Shown here: positions 9,125-17,305 of the stretch, piece after piece
Position numbering within the stretch: position 1 is the stretch's first letter
Layout: each line of letters begins with the position of its first letter
Source: Streptomyces sp. SolWspMP-5a-2
GTDB taxonomy: Bacteria > Actinomycetota > Actinomycetes > Streptomycetales > Streptomycetaceae
Length of the DNA stretch: 64,000 nt
Reading direction: 5' to 3'
Assembly: GCF_900091845.1 (NCBI RefSeq)
Contig: NZ_FMCI01000044.1
Span: forward strand, 1-64,000
The notes under the pieces: model-generated
The model's database searches: none
Told to the model about the DNA's origin: nothing
What the model saw: only the letters and a program-made list of their open reading frames with translations
Translations under genes and position numbers: made by a program

Positions 9125-10075
9125 ATGGATCACAGCGGGCACGGCATGACGATGGATCTGCCGCCGTTCACGCTGGGGCGGGGTCTGGAGTGGTCGGCCG
9201 ACCCGTTCTTCCTCGTCGCCTGTCTGCTGGGGCTCGGCCTGTACGGGTGGGGCGTGGCGCGGCTGCGGCGGCGCGGGGACGCGTGGCCGGTCGGCCGGAC
9301 CGTCTCGTACGTCGTCGGCGTGCTGACCGTCGTCCTGATGATGTGCACCCGGCTCAACGACTACGGCATGGTCATGTTCAGCGTGCACATGGTGCAGCAC
9401 ATGGTCATCAGCATGCTGTCGCCGATCCTGATCCTGCTGGGCGCCCCCGCCACCCTCGCGCTGCGGGCGCTGCCGACCGCGGGCCGGGGCCGCAAGGGGC
9501 CGCGCGAGGTGCTGCTGATGCTGCTGCACAGCCGCTACCTGCGGATCGTCACGCACCCGGCGTTCACCATCCCGCTCTTCATCGCGAGCCTCTACGGGCT
9601 CTACTTCACGCCGTTGTTCGACTTCCTGATGGGGTCGCGGACCGGGCACATCGCGATGATGGTGCACTTCCTCGCCGTCGGCGTGGTGTTCTTCTGGCCG
9701 ATCATCGGTGTGGACCCCGGCCCGCACCGGCCCGGGTACCTGATGCGGATGCTGGAGCTGTTCGCGGGGATGCCGTTCCACGCGTTCTTCGGCATCGCGC
9801 TGATGATGGCGTCGACGCCGATGGTCAGCACGTTCCTGCACCCGCCCGCCTCGCTCGGGGTCGACCCGCTGGGCGACCAGACCGCGGCGGGCGGCATCGC
9901 CTGGGCCTTCAGCGAGATCCCGTCCGTGCTGGTGCTGATCGCCCTGCTGTTCCAGTGGTACCGCTCCGACCAGCGGCAGGCCAGGCGCTCCGACCGGGCC
10001 GCCGACCGCGACGGTGACCAGGAGCTTCAGGCCTACAACGCCTATCTCGCGTCGCTCAACACGCAGGGCCGCTGA
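9125..10075 (+). CDS. Cytochrome c oxidase assembly protein, caa3_CtaG family membrane protein
   Basis: A 316-residue polytopic membrane protein with about seven hydrophobic spans (for example residues 27-43, 64-80, 95-115 and 145-160). A His-rich start (MDHSGHGM) and the conserved HMVQHMVISM and MVHF stretches match the caa3_CtaG family, linked to copper delivery and cytochrome oxidase assembly. The ATG at 9125 has an AGGAG site 9 bases upstream. No oxidase genes are nearby, so the assembly role rests on family membership only. Confidence 0.8.
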   Translation: MDHSGHGMTMDLPPFTLGRGLEWSADPFFLVACLLGLGLYGWGVARLRRRGDAWPVGRTVSYVVGVLTVVLMMCTRLNDYGMVMFSVHMVQHMVISMLSPILILLGAPATLALRALPTAGRGRKGPREVLLMLLHSRYLRIVTHPAFTIPLFIASLYGLYFTPLFDFLMGSRTGHIAMMVHFLAVGVVFFWPIIGVDPGPHRPGYLMRMLELFAGMPFHAFFGIALMMASTPMVSTFLHPPASLGVDPLGDQTAAGGIAWAFSEIPSVLVLIALLFQWYRSDQRQARRSDRAADRDGDQELQAYNAYLASLNTQGR

Positions 10076-10134
10076 CGGACCGCGCCGGATCGGGGCACCA
10101 TGGAGGAGGACGATTCCTTCAGGAGGGTGTCGCG

Positions 10135-10305
10135 ATGGCCCGTTCCACGGACAGTTCCACCAAGGCCATGGGCGTCTTCACCGTCGGCGGTCTGGTCGCG
10201 GTGACGGCGTACACGGTGGCCCTCGGCAGCAACGGCTGGCTCTGGTTCGGCTGGGTCGTGCTGGGCCTGCTCACGCTCGGCATGGTCGCGCTGCGCGAGG
10301 GCTGA
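10135..10305 (+). CDS. Small membrane protein of unknown function
   Basis: A 56-residue protein below the usual ORF-size cut-off. A perfect AGGAGG at 10121-10126 precedes the ATG by 8 bases. After a polar Ser/Thr-rich start (MARSTDSSTKAMG) come two hydrophobic spans, about residues 13-30 and 34-52, ending in ALREG. The gene lies 59 bases past the CtaG-like gene on the same strand and ends 3 bases before the convergent kinase stop. No function is recognised. The ribosome site and clean membrane-protein pattern make it a real gene. Confidence 0.75.
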   Translation: MARSTDSSTKAMGVFTVGGLVAVTAYTVALGSNGWLWFGWVVLGLLTLGMVALREG

Positions 10306-10308
10306 CGC

Positions 10309-11526
10309 TCACTCCTTGGTCACCCGTCCCGCGGTGTGGACGCCCGGCTGGTACTTCGGCAGCCGGGCGGTGATCTTCATGCCCGCCCCGACGGCGGTCT
10401 CGATGACGAGCCCGTAGTCGTCGCCGTAGACCTGGCGCAGCCGCTCGTCCACGTTGGACAGGCCGATGCCGCCGGACGGGCCGACCTCGCCGGAGAGGAT
10501 GCGGCGCAGCAGCGCCGGGTCCATGCCGACGCCGTCGTCCTCGATGACGACCAGGGCCTCCGCGCCGGCGTCCTGGGCGGTGATGCTGATGCGGCTCTTG
10601 CTCCCGGCGGAGGCGCCCCTGCCTTCGAGACCGTGCTTGACGGCGTTCTCGACCAGCGGCTGGAGGCAGAGGAAGGGCAGGGCGACCGGCAGCACCTCGG
10701 GGGCGATCTGGAGGGTGACGGAGAGCCGGTCGCCGAAGCGGGCCCGCACCAGCGCGAGGTAGTGGTCGATGGCGTGCAGTTCGTCGGCGAGGGTGGTGAA
10801 GTCGCCGTGCCTGCGGAACGAGTAGCGGGTGAAGTCGGCGAACTCCAGCAGCAGTTCGCGGGCGCGCTCGGGGTCGGTGCGGACGAACGAGGCGATCACC
10901 GCGAGCGAGTTGAAGACGAAGTGCGGGGAGATCTGGGCCCGCAGCGCCCTGATCTCGGCCTCGATCAGGCGGGTGCGGGACTGGTCGAGGTCGGCGAGTT
11001 CGAGCTGTACGGAGACCCAGCGGGCGACCTCGCCCGCCGCCCGCACCAGGACCGCGGACTCGCGCGGGGCGCAGGCCACCAGGGCGCCGTGCACCCGGTC
11101 GTCGACGGTCAGCGGGGCGAGCACCGCCCAGCGGGCCGGGCAGTCCGGGGTGTCGCAGCTCAGCGCGAAGGCGTCGCCGCGGCCGGTCTCCCGGGCCGCG
11201 GCGAGCCGCTCCAGGATCTCGGCCCGGTGGTGGGCGCCGACGCCGTCCCAGACCAGGACCGTGGAGCGGTCGGTGAGGCAGAGGGCGTCGGTGCCGAGGA
11301 GGGAGCGCAGCCGTCTGGCCGAGCGGCCCGCGGTCTCCTCGGTGAGTCCGGCGCGCAGCGGCGGCGCGGCCAGGGAGGCGGTGTGCAGGGTCTGGAAGGT
11401 GGCGTGCTCGACGGGGGTGCCGAGGCCGCCGAGGCTCTGCGGGCGGGCGGTGCGGCGGCCGAGCCAGAACCCGGCGGCGAGCAGCGGCAGCACGGCGACG
11501 CAGAGCCCGGCGAGGAAGCCGCTCAT
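10309..11526 (-). CDS. LytS-type sensor histidine kinase
   Basis: A 405-residue sensor kinase. An N-terminal hydrophobic segment (about residues 5-22) anchors it, followed by a GAF-like domain (about 60-175). The His_kinase domain has phosphoacceptor His202 in ISPHFVFNSL, and the ATPase part shows QPLVENAVKHGL (N box) and EDDGVGMDP (G1). It is the last gene of a four-gene leftward operon and overlaps the symporter stop in ATGA, so translation is coupled. The LytTR protein from the same operon (13588-14337) is the obvious partner. A signal tied to the transported solute is inference. Confidence 0.9.
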   Translation of the reverse strand: MSGFLAGLCVAVLPLLAAGFWLGRRTARPQSLGGLGTPVEHATFQTLHTASLAAPPLRAGLTEETAGRSARRLRSLLGTDALCLTDRSTVLVWDGVGAHHRAEILERLAAARETGRGDAFALSCDTPDCPARWAVLAPLTVDDRVHGALVACAPRESAVLVRAAGEVARWVSVQLELADLDQSRTRLIEAEIRALRAQISPHFVFNSLAVIASFVRTDPERARELLLEFADFTRYSFRRHGDFTTLADELHAIDHYLALVRARFGDRLSVTLQIAPEVLPVALPFLCLQPLVENAVKHGLEGRGASAGSKSRISITAQDAGAEALVVIEDDGVGMDPALLRRILSGEVGPSGGIGLSNVDERLRQVYGDDYGLVIETAVGAGMKITARLPKYQPGVHTAGRVTKE

Positions 11527-13235
11527 GCCTTGGTCTCCGCCCACAGCTCCTCCGGCAGGTGGAAGCGGGCCAGGATGGCCGAGGTGCCGGCCGGGACGCG
11601 GCCCGGGGTGGCCAGGGAGACCAGGATCATGGTGAGGAAGCCCAGCGGGACCGACCAGAGGGCGGGCCAGGCGAGCAGGGCGTGGAGCCGTCCGGTGCCG
11701 GGCAGGCCCGCCATGGTCGCGGTGACCGCGACGAACGCGGAGCCGCCGCCGACCAGCATCCCGGCCGCGGCGCCCGGCGGGGTCAGCCGCCGCCACCAGA
11801 TGCCGAGGACCAGCAGCGGGCAGAACGAGGAGGCGGAGACGGCGAAGGCGAGGCCCACCGCGTCGGCCACCGGGAGGCCGCCCACCAGCGCGCTCGCGGC
11901 CAGCGGCACGGCCATGGCGAGCACGGTGCCGAGCCGGAAGTGGCGTACCCCGCGGGTGGGCAGGACGTCCTGGGTGAGGACCCCGGCGACGGCCATGGTG
12001 AGGCCGGAGGCGGTGGACAGGAACGCGGCGAAGGCGCCGCCCGCGACCAGCGCCCCGAGGAGGTCGCCGCCGACGCCGCCGATCATCCGGCCGGGCAGCA
12101 GCAGGACGGCCGCGTCCGCGGAGCCGCTGAGGGTCAGTTCGGGGGCGTAGACCCGGCCGAGCGCCCCGTAGACGGGCGGCAGCAGGTAGAAGAGGCCGAC
12201 GAGGCCGAGGACGGCCACGGTGGTGCGGCGGGCGGCCACGCCGTGCGGGCTGGTGTAGAAGCGCACGACGACGTGGGGCAGGCCCATGGTGCCGAGGAAG
12301 GTGGCGAGGATGAGGCCGTAGGTGGCGTACAGGGGGCGTTCCTCGCGGCTCGCGGTGAGGGAGGTGGACATGCCGCCTTCGCTGCCCCGGTCGGCGTGCG
12401 GGACGGGGTCGCCCGCGGCGAAGGTGAGCCGGGTGCCGCCGCCGATCCGGTGGGTGCCGGCCGGGAGGGAGAGGTTCTCGTCCCGGTGGGCGCGGCCGTC
12501 GACGGTGCCGGTGACGGTGACCGTGAGCGGGCGGTCGAGCCGCAGGTCGAGGGCGTTGCCGACGGTGACCGCCCGCTGTTCGCGGAAGGCGGCCGGTTCC
12601 GCGAAGACCCGGTGCGGGGCGCCGTCGCTCTGCCAGGCGAGGACCAGGAAGAGGGCGGGGACGAGGAGCGCGGTGAGCTTCAGCCAGTACTGGAAGGCCT
12701 GCACGAAGGTGATGCTGCGCATGCCGCCGGCCGCGACGGTGGCCACCACGACGCAGGCGACGATGACCCCGCCGAGCCAGTCGGGCGCGTCCGTGAGGAC
12801 GCTCAGCGTCAGTCCGGCGCCCTGGAGCTGGGGCAGCAGGTAGAGCCAGCCGACGCCGACGACGAAGGCTCCCGCCAGCCGCCGGACCGCGGGGGAGGCG
12901 AGCCGCGCCTCGGCGAAGTCGGGGAGGGTGTAGGCGCCGGAGCGGCGCAGCGGGGCGGCGACGAACAGCAGCAGCACCAGGTATCCGGCGGTGTAGCCGA
13001 CGGGGTACCAGAGCATGTCGGGGCCCTGGACGAGGACCAGTCCCGCGATGCCGAGGAAGGAGGCGGCGGAGAGGTACTCGCCGCTGATGGCGGCGGCGTT
13101 GAGGCGGGGGCCGACGGTGCGGGAGGCGACGTAGAAGTCGGAGGTGGTGCGGGAGATGCGCAGCCCGAAGGCGCCGACCAGGACGGTGGCGACGACCACC
13201 AGGGCGACGGCGGGCACCGCGAAGCCGGAGTTCAT
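11523..13235 (-). CDS. Sodium:solute symporter (SSS family), ActP-like
   Basis: A 570-residue symporter with about 13 hydrophobic spans, resembling acetate/monocarboxylate permeases. The family signature is visible near residues 46-62 (NAAAISGEYLSAASFLG). A polar loop of about 100 residues (around 210-310), with beta-strand-like sequence, sits between membrane spans and is likely extracytoplasmic. The ATG at 13235 overlaps the preceding stop (ATGA) and its own stop overlaps the kinase start. Grouping with a small two-span protein and a LytS/LytTR pair suggests substrate-responsive control. The substrate is not readable. Confidence 0.88.
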   Translation of the reverse strand: MNSGFAVPAVALVVVATVLVGAFGLRISRTTSDFYVASRTVGPRLNAAAISGEYLSAASFLGIAGLVLVQGPDMLWYPVGYTAGYLVLLLFVAAPLRRSGAYTLPDFAEARLASPAVRRLAGAFVVGVGWLYLLPQLQGAGLTLSVLTDAPDWLGGVIVACVVVATVAAGGMRSITFVQAFQYWLKLTALLVPALFLVLAWQSDGAPHRVFAEPAAFREQRAVTVGNALDLRLDRPLTVTVTGTVDGRAHRDENLSLPAGTHRIGGGTRLTFAAGDPVPHADRGSEGGMSTSLTASREERPLYATYGLILATFLGTMGLPHVVVRFYTSPHGVAARRTTVAVLGLVGLFYLLPPVYGALGRVYAPELTLSGSADAAVLLLPGRMIGGVGGDLLGALVAGGAFAAFLSTASGLTMAVAGVLTQDVLPTRGVRHFRLGTVLAMAVPLAASALVGGLPVADAVGLAFAVSASSFCPLLVLGIWWRRLTPPGAAAGMLVGGGSAFVAVTATMAGLPGTGRLHALLAWPALWSVPLGFLTMILVSLATPGRVPAGTSAILARFHLPEELWAETKA

Positions 13236-13588
13236 CGGTCCTCGACGAGGCGTACGAAGTCCCGTTCGTTGCGTTCCGCGCGCCGCACGTACCACAGGGC
13301 GAGCAGGACCAGGGGGGCGTAGAGGCAGAAGCCGAGGACGCCCCATTCGAGGCGGTGCGCGTCGGGCATGGCGGCGAACAGCAGGGGCAGCGGGCCGACC
13401 AGCAGCACGAGGACGGCGAACCCCACGAGTCCTGCCCGGAGTTGACTGCGCATCAGGGAGCGGACGTAGGTGTGGCCGAGAGCGGTCTGCTCGTCGATCT
13501 CGGTGCGCGGCCGGTAGTAGGCGGAGGCCCTGCGGGTCTGGCGGGGCACCCCGGTGACGACGACCCGGCGTTCGGCGGGGTCCGGCAC
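13232..13588 (-). CDS. Small two-span membrane protein accompanying the symporter (DUF485-like)
   Basis: A 118-residue protein with two transmembrane helices, about residues 54-75 and 85-103, and charged ends. It resembles the small DUF485-type partners encoded before ActP-like symporters, though I assign the family by context rather than motif. I chose the GTG at 13588, which shares its first base with the regulator's TAG stop (TAGTG) and follows a GAGGAGG ribosome site. The TGA overlaps the symporter ATG. Probable role: accessory or stabilising subunit of the transporter. Confidence 0.75.
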   Translation of the reverse strand: MPDPAERRVVVTGVPRQTRRASAYYRPRTEIDEQTALGHTYVRSLMRSQLRAGLVGFAVLVLLVGPLPLLFAAMPDAHRLEWGVLGFCLYAPLVLLALWYVRRAERNERDFVRLVEDR

Positions 13589-14337
13589 TAGGGCCTCCTC
13601 ATCAGCAGGTCCCGCAGTTCGCGCGTGTGGCGCCGGCTGACCTGGAGTTCCTCGCCGCCGACCAGCACGCTCACCGTGCCCGCGTCCAGGCGGAGTTCGC
13701 CGATGTGGCGCAGGGCGACGAGATGGCGCCGGTGGATGCGCACGAAGCCGCGCGAGCGCCAGCGGTCCTCCAGGGTGGAGAGCGGGATGCGGACCAGGTG
13801 GCTGCCCTTCTCGGTGTGCAGGCGCGCGTAGTCGCCGCGCGCCTCCACGTGGGTGATGTCGTCGACGGCCACGAACCGTGTCACGCCGCCGAGTTCGACC
13901 GGAAGGTGGTCGGGGTCGGGTTCGTGCACGGGGATGCGCGGGGTGGCGCCCGCGCGTTCGGCCGCGCGTCTGACCGCCTCCGCGAGCCGTTCCTTGCGGA
14001 CCGGTTTGAGGACGTAGTCGACGGCCTTGAGGTCGAACGCCTGGACGGCGAAGTCCTCGTGGGCGGTGACGAAGACGATCAGCGGCGGCTGGGCGAACCC
14101 GGTCAGCAGGCGTGCCAGGTCGAGGCCGTCGAGGCCGGGCATCTGGATGTCGAGGAAGACGACGTCGATGGCCTCGGACCCGCCGGGGCCCGACTCCAGG
14201 GCGCGGTTGATGCGGCGCAGCGCCTCGGTGGCGTCGCCCGCGCCCTCGGCGCTGCCGATCCGCGGGTCCGCGCGCAGCAGGTAGAGCAGCTCCTCCAGCG
14301 AGGGGCGTTCGTCGTCGACGGCGAGGGCGCGCAGCAT
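13588..14337 (-). CDS. LytTR-family response regulator
   Basis: A 249-residue response regulator. The receiver domain covers about residues 1-125, with the acidic pocket Asp9/Asp10, phosphoacceptor Asp63 in VVFLDIQMPG, Thr near 91 in VTAHEDF and Lys in LKPVRKE. The C-terminal LytTR DNA-binding domain (about 145-245) includes VEARGDYARLHT and FVRIHRRHLV. First gene of the leftward operon, its stop coupled to the small membrane protein gene. It probably controls the symporter and is phosphorylated by the kinase at the end of the operon. Start ATG 14337 gives the standard N-terminus MLRALAVDDE. Confidence 0.92.
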   Translation of the reverse strand: MLRALAVDDERPSLEELLYLLRADPRIGSAEGAGDATEALRRINRALESGPGGSEAIDVVFLDIQMPGLDGLDLARLLTGFAQPPLIVFVTAHEDFAVQAFDLKAVDYVLKPVRKERLAEAVRRAAERAGATPRIPVHEPDPDHLPVELGGVTRFVAVDDITHVEARGDYARLHTEKGSHLVRIPLSTLEDRWRSRGFVRIHRRHLVALRHIGELRLDAGTVSVLVGGEELQVSRRHTRELRDLLMRRP

Positions 14338-14426
14338 GAACCCGGAGTCTAGGTGGAATCCGGACGTCTGGACACGTGCCCGGCGTGGCCGTCCGCGGCC
14401 GGTCCCGTGGCGCATACAGTGCCCCC

Positions 14427-14918
14427 ATGAACAGCAGGCCCGCCCCGTTCGACGACCTCGACCGGAAGATCGTCACCGCGCTGATGGCGAACGCGCGGAC
14501 CAGTTTCGCCGAGATCGGCCTGGCGATCGGGTTGTCGTCGACGGCGGTGAAGCGCCGGGTGGACCGGCTGCGGGAGACCGGGGTGATCACCGGGTTCACG
14601 GCGACGGTGACCCCGGAGGCGCTCGGCTGGCGCACCGAGGCGTACGTGGAGGTGTACTGCGAGGGCGCGGCACCGCCCCGGCGGCTGGCGGAGGTGGTGC
14701 GCAACCATCCGGAGATCACCGCGGCGATGACGGTGACGGGCGGCGCGGACGCGCTGCTGCACGTGCGGGCGCGGGACGTGGACCACTTCGAGGCGGTGCT
14801 GGAGCGGATCCGCACCGAGCCGTTCATCCGCAAGACGATCAGTGTGATGGTGCTGTCCCACCTGCTGCCGGAGAGCCCCGAGGCCGGGGCCAGCCAGCCC
14901 GCACCAGACGTGCGCTGA
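14427..14918 (+). CDS. Lrp/AsnC-family regulator
   Basis: A 163-residue feast/famine regulator. The N-terminal helix-turn-helix (about residues 10-60) contains LDRKIVTALMANAR and GLSSTAVKRRVDRL. The C-terminal RAM ligand domain (about 75-150) follows. It is divergent from the LytTR operon (89 bases apart) and lies 136 bases before the guanidine-modifying enzyme/rocD pair. Control of that amino-acid catabolic pair is plausible because Lrp proteins often sense the substrates of neighbouring genes. The ATG at 14427 was chosen for the usual short lead before the DNA-binding helix. Confidence 0.9.
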   Translation: MNSRPAPFDDLDRKIVTALMANARTSFAEIGLAIGLSSTAVKRRVDRLRETGVITGFTATVTPEALGWRTEAYVEVYCEGAAPPRRLAEVVRNHPEITAAMTVTGGADALLHVRARDVDHFEAVLERIRTEPFIRKTISVMVLSHLLPESPEAGASQPAPDVR

Positions 14919-15054
14919 AGCGGGCAAAGACGCAGCGTTACTGCGGGGACACGCAACTCTTGTCGCTTGTCCGGCGTCTCGGTCATTTCTTACCGTGGTG
15001 TCAACCCCACGTCGACACCGGTCGACCTTCGTAGGACAGCGGAGGGACCCTTCT

Positions 15055-15876
15055 GTGACCGACACCCGTGTGCCGCGCCGGCGGCGCTTCCTGGTCTGCG
15101 AGCCCAGACACTTCGCCGTGCAGTACGCGATCAACCCCTGGATGCATCCCGACACCCCGGTCGACGTCGACCTCGCGCGGGAGCAGTGGCAGTCGCTGAT
15201 CCACGCCTACCGCACGCACGGCCACGACGTGGACAGCCTGGAGCCCGCCCCCGGCCTGCCCGACATGGTCTTCGCGGCGAACTCCGCGGTCGTCCTCGAC
15301 GGCAGGGTCTTCGGCTCCCTCTTCCACGCGCCCGAGCGGCGCCCCGAGTCGACCCACTACGACCTGTGGTTCAAGACGGCGGGCTTCGACGTCCACCGCC
15401 CGGAGTACGTGTGCGAGGGCGAGGGCGACCTGGTGTGGACCGGCCGGTACATGCTGGCCGGCACCGGTTTCCGCACCACCCGCGAGGCGCACCGCGAGGT
15501 GCAGGAGTTCTTCGGTCACCCGGTGATCAGCCTGACGCTGGTGGATCCGCACTTCTACCACCTCGACACCGCGCTGTTCGTGCTGGACGACGGGCCCGCC
15601 AACAACATCGCGTACTTCCCCGAGGCGTTCTCGGCGGGCAGCCGCGAGGTGCTGGCGCGGCTGTACCCGGACGCGGTGCTCGCCACCCGCGAGGACGCGG
15701 CGGCGTTCGGTCTGAACTCCGTCTCCGACGGCCGGAACGTCTTCATCGCGCCGCAGGCCGAGGCGCTCGCCACCCGGCTGTCCGAGCACGGCTACGTCCC
15801 CGTCCCCGTCGACCTGTCCGAGTTCCGCAAGGCAGGCGGGGGCATCAAGTGCTGCACCCAGGAGATCCGCTCATGA
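15055..15876 (+). CDS. Guanidine-modifying enzyme: dimethylargininase or arginine dihydrolase
   Basis: A 273-residue enzyme of the guanidino-group-modifying superfamily (beta/alpha propeller, Cys nucleophile). The nucleophile is in the C-terminal GGGIKCCTQEIR (Cys266 or Cys267), the His in DPHFYHLDTAL, and the substrate loop reads PDMVFAANSAV with Asn76. Such genes are usually labelled dimethylargininase (ddaH). An Asn at this loop is, from memory, what marks the cyanobacterial arginine dihydrolase ArgZ, which releases ornithine directly. The next gene, coupled by ATGA overlap, consumes ornithine, so that reading fits better. GTG at 15055 with GGAGGGA upstream. Confidence 0.75.
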   Translation: MTDTRVPRRRRFLVCEPRHFAVQYAINPWMHPDTPVDVDLAREQWQSLIHAYRTHGHDVDSLEPAPGLPDMVFAANSAVVLDGRVFGSLFHAPERRPESTHYDLWFKTAGFDVHRPEYVCEGEGDLVWTGRYMLAGTGFRTTREAHREVQEFFGHPVISLTLVDPHFYHLDTALFVLDDGPANNIAYFPEAFSAGSREVLARLYPDAVLATREDAAAFGLNSVSDGRNVFIAPQAEALATRLSEHGYVPVPVDLSEFRKAGGGIKCCTQEIRS

Positions 15877-17099
15877 CCGCTCCCGTCCGCACCCGCTCCT
15901 CCGAGGACCTGATCCGCGCGGAGGGGCCGGTGCTCGCGCACAACTACCACCCGCTGCCCGTGGTGGTCGCCCGCGCGGAGGGCGCCTGGGTGGAGGACGT
16001 CGAGGGCCGCCGCTACCTGGACATGCTGGCGGGGTACTCGGCGCTGAACTTCGGCCACCGCAACCCGGCGCTGATCGCGGCGGCGCACGAGCAGCTCGAC
16101 CGGCTGACGCTCACCTCGCGCGCCTTCCACAACGACCGGCTCGCCGGGTTCGCGGAGCGCCTCGCGGCGCTGACCGGCCTGGACATGGTGCTGCCCATGA
16201 ACACCGGCGCGGAGGCCGTGGAGAGCGGCATCAAGGTGGCCCGCAAGTGGGCGTACGAGGTGAAGGGCGTCCCGGCGGACCGGGCGACGATCGTGGTCGC
16301 GGCCGAGAACTTCCACGGCCGGACGACGACGATCGTCGGGTTCTCCACCGACGAGACGGCGCGGGCCGGGTTCGGGCCGTTCGCGCCGGGGTTCCGGATC
16401 GTGCCGTACAACGACCTCGCGGCGCTGGAGGCGGCCGTCGACGAGACGACGGCGGCGGTGCTGATCGAGCCGATCCAGGGCGAGGCCGGGGTGATCATCC
16501 CGGACGACGGCTACCTCACCGGGGTGCGGGAGCTGACCCGGCGTATGAACTGCCTCTTCGTCGCGGACGAGATCCAGTCGGGCCTCGGCCGCACCGGGCG
16601 CACCCTCGCCGTGGAGCACGAGCGGGTCGTGCCGGACGTGGTGCTGCTCGGCAAGGCGCTGGGCGGCGGGATCGTGCCGGTCTCCGCGGTGGTGGCCGAC
16701 CGGGAGGTGCTCGGGGTGCTGCGGCCCGGCGAGCACGGCTCCACGTTCGGCGGCAACCCGCTGGCCGCGGCGGTCGGCACGGCGGTGGTGGAGCTGCTGG
16801 AGACGGGCGCGTTCCAGCGCCGGGCCGCGGAGCTCGGCACGGTCCTGCGGGACGGCCTCACGGGGCTGGTCGGCAAGGGCGTCGTCGGCTTCCGCGCCCG
16901 CGGCCTCTGGGCGGGCGTCGACATCGACCCGGCCCTGGGCACCGGCCGCGAGATCAGCGCCCGCCTGATGAACGAGGGCGTTCTCGTCAAGGACACCCAC
17001 GGCTCGACGATCCGGCTGGCTCCCCCGCTGACCATCACGGAGGAGGAGCTGCTCGACGCCCTGAGCACCCTGGAGCGGGTGCTGGTCGGGGCCGCCTGA
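15873..17099 (+). CDS. rocD: Ornithine aminotransferase
   Basis: A 408-residue class III PLP aminotransferase converting ornithine and 2-oxoglutarate to glutamate semialdehyde and glutamate. Seen in order: NTGAEAVESGIKVARKW (phosphate binding), ENFHGRTT, EPIQGEAGV, VADEIQSGLGRTG (PLP Asp) and LLGKALGGG, whose Lys forms the Schiff base. The sequence matches RocD rather than ArgD in its Tyr-rich N-terminal stretch LAGYSALNFGHRNP. Translationally coupled to the preceding arginine-processing enzyme (ATGA), which points to arginine catabolism toward glutamate or proline. Confidence 0.92.
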   Translation: MTAPVRTRSSEDLIRAEGPVLAHNYHPLPVVVARAEGAWVEDVEGRRYLDMLAGYSALNFGHRNPALIAAAHEQLDRLTLTSRAFHNDRLAGFAERLAALTGLDMVLPMNTGAEAVESGIKVARKWAYEVKGVPADRATIVVAAENFHGRTTTIVGFSTDETARAGFGPFAPGFRIVPYNDLAALEAAVDETTAAVLIEPIQGEAGVIIPDDGYLTGVRELTRRMNCLFVADEIQSGLGRTGRTLAVEHERVVPDVVLLGKALGGGIVPVSAVVADREVLGVLRPGEHGSTFGGNPLAAAVGTAVVELLETGAFQRRAAELGTVLRDGLTGLVGKGVVGFRARGLWAGVDIDPALGTGREISARLMNEGVLVKDTHGSTIRLAPPLTITEEELLDALSTLERVLVGAA

Positions 17100-17119
17100 G
17101 CGGCAGCGGGCAGGGTTCC

Positions 17120-17180
17120 CGCGCCGGTCCCGGCCCGGTGAGGCGGCGTCGTCCGTCCCGTCCGGGCCGGGACCGGCGCG
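17120..17180 (+). terminator. Long perfect inverted repeat after rocD
   Basis: A 19-bp perfect inverted repeat at 17120-17138 and 17162-17180 with a 23-base loop, starting 20 bases after the rocD stop. Short outer arms (GGCAGCG at 17102-17108, CGCTGCC near 17179-17185) could extend it. Confidence 0.65.
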
Positions 17181-17305
17181 CTGCCGCGGCACCCGGTCGC
17201 CGTCCCTCCGTCACTCCCCCGCTCCGGGCCACGCGCACCGGCGGGCGGGGCGAGTGAAGATGGAGAAGAGGTGGAAGACCACGCTCCGCGACAGAGAGGT
17301 CGGCC

